64,000 nucleotides of DNA. Source: Halorubrum salipaludis. Its GTDB lineage: Archaea; Halobacteriota; Halobacteria; Halobacteriales; Haloferacaceae. This document shows positions 60,548 to 64,000 of this stretch, piece by piece. The notes below the pieces were generated by a model. It had not been told where the DNA came from, did not search any database, and was given only the letters and a program-made list of their open reading frames with translations. Numbering within the stretch: the stretch's first letter is position 1; every line of letters begins with the position of its first letter. Location: the NCBI RefSeq assembly GCF_002286985.1, contig NZ_NSKC01000008.1, positions 186,001-250,000 on the forward strand, written 5' to 3'. A program made the translations under genes and the position numbers.

Positions 60548-61429
60548 ATGGTCACGGTACGGGCACCCGCCACGAGCGCGAACCTCGGCAGCGGGTTCGA
60601 CGTGTTCGGCGCGGCCCTCACGCGTCCGGCGGACGTCGTCACCGTCGAGAAGGCGGCAGAGACGACGATCGAGGTCACCGGGGTCGGGGCCCAGTACATC
60701 CCCGAGGACCCCGAGAAGAACACGGTCGGCGCCGTCGTCGAGGCGCTCGACGCGCCCGCGCGGATCCACATCGACAAGGGCGTCCGCCCGGCGTCCGGCC
60801 TCGGCTCCTCGGCGGCCAGCGCCGCCGGCGCCGCCGTCGCGCTCAACCGGCTGTACGACCGCGGGCTCTCCCGCTCGGAGCTGGTCCCGATCGCCGCCGA
60901 GGGCGAGGCGGTCGTCTCCGGCGTCGCCCACTCCGACAACGTCGCCCCCTCGATCCTCGGCGGGTTCACGGTGACGACGAGCGAGGGGACCCACGCGGTC
61001 GACGCCTCGATCCCCCTGGTGGTCTGTCTCCCCGACGTGGCGGTCTCCACCCGCGACGCGCGCCGGGTCGTCCCCGAGACCGCCTCGATGGAGGAGCTGG
61101 TCGAGACGGTCGGCAACGCCGCCACCCTCGCGGTCGGGATGTGCCGCTCCGATCCCGACCTCGTGGGCGCCGGCATGAGCGACCCCGTCGTCACCCCCGA
61201 ACGCGCGCGGCTGATCACGGGGTACGACGACGTGCGCGCGGCGGCCTTCGACGCCGGCGCGGCCGGGGTCACCGTCAGCGGCGCCGGCCCCGCGATCCTC
61301 GCCGTCTGCCGCGACGAGCGCCGGCGGGGGGTCGCCGCCGCGATGCTCGACGCCTTCTCCGACGCCGGCATCGACGCCCGCGCCTACCAGACGCGGATCG
61401 GACGGGGGTCGACGGTGTTAGAGGAGTGA
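60548..61429 (+). CDS. thrB: Homoserine kinase
   Basis: 293 residues from ATG 60548. GHMP kinase: TVRAPATSANLGSGFDVFGA at the N-terminus, the ATP loop PASGLGSSAASAAGAAVAL, HSDNVAPSILGGF, and GVTVSGAGPAILAVC near the end. It phosphorylates homoserine in threonine synthesis. The other threonine genes are not in the window. A T-rich CTTTTTGC box lies about 25-30 bp before the start. Its 3' end faces repeat copy 6. Confidence 0.94.
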   Translation: MVTVRAPATSANLGSGFDVFGAALTRPADVVTVEKAAETTIEVTGVGAQYIPEDPEKNTVGAVVEALDAPARIHIDKGVRPASGLGSSAASAAGAAVALNRLYDRGLSRSELVPIAAEGEAVVSGVAHSDNVAPSILGGFTVTTSEGTHAVDASIPLVVCLPDVAVSTRDARRVVPETASMEELVETVGNAATLAVGMCRSDPDLVGAGMSDPVVTPERARLITGYDDVRAAAFDAGAAGVTVSGAGPAILAVCRDERRRGVAAAMLDAFSDAGIDARAYQTRIGRGSTVLEE

Positions 61430-61460
61430 AACGGGACGAACGGGGAATTCGGGTCGGTGA

Positions 61461-62020
61461 CGGCGTTTATAAATAGGCGATCGATTCGCGGTGACGATTT
61501 TCAAAGCCCGGGCACTCGCTTATAAATAGTAACCAGCAGATCGCCAGCGAACACTGTCAAAGCCCCAGCCGCTCACTTATAAGGAGTTGCCAACAGATCG
61601 CCAGCGAACACTGTCAAAGCCCCAGCCGCGAGGGCGGCGTACGCTCGCTGCGCTCCTCGTCACTCGCGTTGCTCGTTCCTGCGGTGCTAGCGTCACCTAA
61701 GCCGCCCTCGCGGCTGCCCCTTTGAGTCCCACCCAACCGCAGACCGCCGGAAGACGGTCCTGCTCGCTCACTGCTCGCGGCTTCGCCGCTCGCCAGTCGA
61801 GGTGCCCGCTTCGCTCGCACCTCGCACCGTTCGCTGCGCGGGCTGCGACTTCCGTGCTCCCGCTCGCTCCCGTCGGTCGCTCGCGGGACCGCAGCCTCAC
61901 GCCTCCCCAGCTTCGTCGGTGGTCCTCCGCGTTGCTCCGGACCACCGACTCCCTCACGCGTGCTTCTCGGCCGCGGGGCGGCCTCGAAGGCACGCGCCAC
62001 CGCAGTTCATTTATAAACAA
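61461..62020 (-). repeat. Structured multi-copy element, copy 6 (expanded, terminal repeats lost)
   Basis: Reverse orientation. Hairpin 3 arms (61623-61638, 61701-61716) are perfect for 16 bp with CAAAG/CTTTG outside and GGG/GGG loops (CCC on this strand). Hairpin 2 arms are 61915-61925 and 61939-61949. The CTTTG-end module is amplified: a 36-bp segment is identical at 61537-61572 and 61594-61629, with a degenerate third unit around 61480-61515, each followed or preceded by TTATAA. Between hairpins 3 and 2 an additional 150 bp or so (about 61741-61890) has further short inverted repeats. No clear terminal inverted repeat remains. Confidence 0.75.
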
Positions 62021-62061
62021 ATTCGACGGTATTCCTTCTTCCGACGGGGCTCCGCCCCCAC

Positions 62062-62634
62062 CTACGACACGCGGGCAATCACGGCGAACGTCTCGGTGCG
62101 CTCGGAGGCGGAGATCACCTCGAACCCGGCCGCTTCCAGCGCCGCGACCGCGTCGCTCGCGTCGAAGCGCTCGTCGGCCGGCGGACCGTGTTCGCCGTCG
62201 CCCGCGGCCGACCAGTCGAAGAGCGCGAGCCGGCCATCGGTACGGATCGCGCGGGCCAGCTCCGCGAGGGCGTCGTCGCTCGCGAACTCGTGGTACGTCA
62301 TCGTCGAGAAGGCGGCGTCGAGCTCGCCGTCCTCGAAGGGAAGCGACGCCACGTCGCTCTCGACGAGTTCGACGTTCTCGGGAACGCCCTTCTCGCGGTA
62401 GAACGCGTGCATCTCGGCCTGCACGTCGACGCCGTAGACGGCCTCGACGTGAGGCGCGACCGCGTCGGTGTAGAAGCCGGTGCCGCTCCCGAGGTCGGCG
62501 ACGGTCGCCGCCGCGCGGTCGGCGCCGGCGGCCGTCAGCGATCCGACGACCTCCTCGGCGGAGACCCAGCGGTACCGGACCGCGGGGCGCTCCAGTCGGT
62601 CGGCCTGCTCGGCGTCGAACGTGTGAAATCCCAT
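62062..62634 (-). CDS. Class I SAM-dependent methyltransferase
   Basis: 190 residues from ATG 62634 (MGFHTFDAEQADRLERPAVR). Motif I VADLGSGTGFYTDAVAP, acidic end VYGVDVQ, then VESDVASLPFEDGELDAAFS and ALFDWSAAGDGEHGP. It resembles the UbiE/COQ5-type (Methyltransf_11) group. Substrate unknown. It is not closely similar to the methyltransferase at 2446. The stop codon faces repeat copy 6. Confidence 0.85.
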   Translation of the reverse strand: MGFHTFDAEQADRLERPAVRYRWVSAEEVVGSLTAAGADRAAATVADLGSGTGFYTDAVAPHVEAVYGVDVQAEMHAFYREKGVPENVELVESDVASLPFEDGELDAAFSTMTYHEFASDDALAELARAIRTDGRLALFDWSAAGDGEHGPPADERFDASDAVAALEAAGFEVISASERTETFAVIARVS

Positions 62635-62679
62635 ACGCGGTCTTGTGCGTGAACCACTAAAACGCGTCCGGTCGCGGGC

Positions 62680-63828
62680 TCACCACTCGGCGGCGAGCGC
62701 GTCGACCAAGCGGTCGATCTCGGCCTCGGTGGAGACGGCGTGGACCGACGCCCGGACCGCGTCCGGGTGCGGCAGCGAGCGGACCACGATCCCCTCGTCG
62801 GCGAGTCGCTCGACCGTCGCCTCGGGGTCGTCGACCTCAACCGTGACGAGCCCGGTCTCGTACTCGCGCGGGCTCAGCAGCCGGTCGTCGGGAACGCCGT
62901 CCTTGAGCCGGTCGGTGAGCGACGCGATCCGGTCTTCGATCGTCGAGATCCCGACCGCGTCGATCGCGTCGAGGGCCGCGACCAGCCCGGCGTGGGCCGC
63001 CGGGGTCGTCGTCCCGACCTCGAAGCGCTTCGCGCCCTGCTTAAACGCGATCTCGTCGGCGTCGGGGTCCTCGACGCTCCGGTAGCCGACCGCGCGCGGC
63101 GCCAGCTCGGCCGCGGCCTCGCGGTCGACGTAGAGGAAGCCGGACCCCCACGGGCCGAGCAGCCACTTGTGGCCCGCCGCCGCCACCGCGTCGGCGCCCC
63201 ATTCCGAGACGTCCATCGCGACCTGGCCGGGGGACTGGACCGCGTCGACGAGCGTGAACGCGCCCGCCTCGTCAGCGATCTCGACGAGGTCCGCGACCGG
63301 GAGCCGCGTCCCGTGGGTCCACGTGATCGCGCTGAAGCAGACGAGCCGCGCGTCCGTCACGGCCTCGGCGTACGCCTCGCGGTCGATCCGCCCGCTCTCC
63401 GTCTCGACGACCCGCACCTCGACGCCCTCGCGTTCGAGCCGCTGCCACGGGAGGACGCCGGCGGGGTGTTCCAGGTCCGTCCGGACGACGACGTCGCCGG
63501 GCTCCCAGTCGATCGCGCCCGCGATCCGGGTGATCCCGTCGGTCGTGCTCTCGGTCAGGGCGACCTCGTCGGGCTCGGCGCCGACGAAGTCGGCGACGCG
63601 CTCGCGCACCGTCTCGTACGTTCCGAAGGCGCGCTCGTACGGGTCGGTCGTCCCGGATCCGAACTCGTGGTCCGCGACGTAGTCGGACGCGGCCTCGACG
63701 ACGCGCTCGGGGCTCGGCCCGTGCGCGCCGAAGTTGAAGTACGCGGCCTCGCCGAGCGCCGGCACGTCCGCGCGCAGCTCGCGGAGCTCCCGCGAGGTCA
63801 TCCCGGTATCGGCCTCGAAATCGGCCAT
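62680..63828 (-). CDS. Aminotransferase class V-fold PLP enzyme
   Basis: 382 residues from ATG 63828. Fold-type I: AYFNFGAHGPSP, LTESTTDGITRIAGAI, D195 in TLVDAVQSPG, and PLP lysine K221 in AAAGHKWLLGPWGSG. The SufS/IscS cysteine loop (RxGxxC) is absent at the C-terminus, which instead reads VVRSLPHPDAVRASVHAVST. It is therefore probably an isopenicillin-N-epimerase-like or related PLP enzyme rather than a desulfurase. It begins directly after the thioredoxin stop codon, so they are likely one transcript. Confidence 0.87.
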   Translation of the reverse strand: MADFEADTGMTSRELRELRADVPALGEAAYFNFGAHGPSPERVVEAASDYVADHEFGSGTTDPYERAFGTYETVRERVADFVGAEPDEVALTESTTDGITRIAGAIDWEPGDVVVRTDLEHPAGVLPWQRLEREGVEVRVVETESGRIDREAYAEAVTDARLVCFSAITWTHGTRLPVADLVEIADEAGAFTLVDAVQSPGQVAMDVSEWGADAVAAAGHKWLLGPWGSGFLYVDREAAAELAPRAVGYRSVEDPDADEIAFKQGAKRFEVGTTTPAAHAGLVAALDAIDAVGISTIEDRIASLTDRLKDGVPDDRLLSPREYETGLVTVEVDDPEATVERLADEGIVVRSLPHPDAVRASVHAVSTEAEIDRLVDALAAEW

Positions 63829-64000
63829 TCAGGCGGTGTGCTCCGCGATCGAGTCGGCGAGCGCGTCCTCCGTCTGCGCGCCGACCATCCGCTCCGCGAG
63901 CTCGCCGCCGGCAAACACGAGCAGCGTCGGGATGCTCTGGACGCCGTACTCGCCGGCCAGCCCCTGGTGTTCGTCGACGTCGATCTTCAGGACGGTCGCA
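63829..64000 (-). CDS. trxA: Thioredoxin, C-terminal part (N-terminus beyond window)
   Basis: The last 56 residues of a thioredoxin: ATVLKIDVDEHQGLAGEYGV, then QSIPTLLVFAGGELAERMVG with the cis-proline of the fold (SIPTL), ending in EHTA. The N-terminal half with the CxxC active site lies beyond position 64000. The TGA stop abuts the ATG of the class V aminotransferase gene. Confidence 0.88.
   Translation of the reverse strand, partial: ATVLKIDVDEHQGLAGEYGVQSIPTLLVFAGGELAERMVGAQTEDALADSIAEHTA

Noticed and set aside
58540-61371. Very long minus-strand open frame (943 codons)
   Set aside because: It overlaps the DUF389 gene in another frame and thrB on the opposite strand, and its composition (Arg/Ala/Ser runs) is that of a shadow frame in GC-rich DNA.
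61480-61629. Possible CRISPR array (36-bp repeats 57 bp apart)
   Set aside because: Only two exact units with a degenerate third, the spacer contains TTATAA conserved in other element copies, and there are no cas genes.

Overview
The window is chromosomal DNA from an extremely halophilic archaeon. Evidence: GC-rich coding DNA, strongly acidic proteins, twin-arginine/lipobox lipoproteins, TATA boxes placed about 25-30 bp before the start codon (leaderless transcription), and archaeal genes such as ribosomal protein L21e, RNA polymerase Rpo4, MptA, CheF, NurA and an SMC-related protein. A Halorubrum-like member of the Haloferacales is the best guess; that placement is inference, not something the sequence proves.

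Layout. 1-6500: 3'-truncated SMC-related protein, a methyltransferase, a zinc-ribbon protein, and SufU and SufS separated by an odd receiver-domain protein. 6739-7189: first copy of a repeated structured element, followed by a large hybrid PAS histidine kinase of visibly lower GC. 10365-13205: overlapping hemC, SUMT and hemD genes (tetrapyrrole synthesis). 13500-16100: small STAS-like protein, GlmM-type sugar mutase, lipoprotein. 16738-25523: signalling block with KaiC-like ATPases and cheW on the minus strand and cheB-cheA-cheR-HEAT protein-cheF on the plus strand. 25760-29403: HAD phosphatase, class II aldolase, ribose-1,5-bisphosphate isomerase and PfkB kinase, matching the haloarchaeal non-carboxylating pentose bisphosphate route for nucleoside ribose. 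30020-36088: lipoprotein, small membrane protein, DUF255 protein, TrmB-like regulator, MptA. 36303-46105: rpl21e-rpo4, an eIF2B-like paralogue, oxidoreductases, acyltransferase, Pgi, CPBP protease. 46487-54102: NurA, a membrane chemotaxis transducer, DUF2240 protein, MFS and NhaC transporters. 54315-64000: Nog1-like GTPase, SIMPL lipoprotein, FNT-UspA-UspA fusion, DUF389 protein, homoserine kinase, methyltransferase, class V aminotransferase and the C-terminus of a thioredoxin.

The most unusual content is a family of six non-coding elements of about 370-560 bp (6739-7189, 16158-16665, 29473-29927, 34584-35049, 46107-46475, 61461-62020). Four are bounded by terminal inverted repeats of about 30 bp. 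All carry the same series of hairpins, whose stems differ in sequence between copies but stay paired (compensatory changes). The longest stem always has CAAAG/CTTTG and CAG/CTG pairs around an unpaired-looking GGG/GGG. Five of the six fill gaps between convergent genes. This looks like a mobile, MITE-like carrier of a structured RNA or DNA. No function is known to me.
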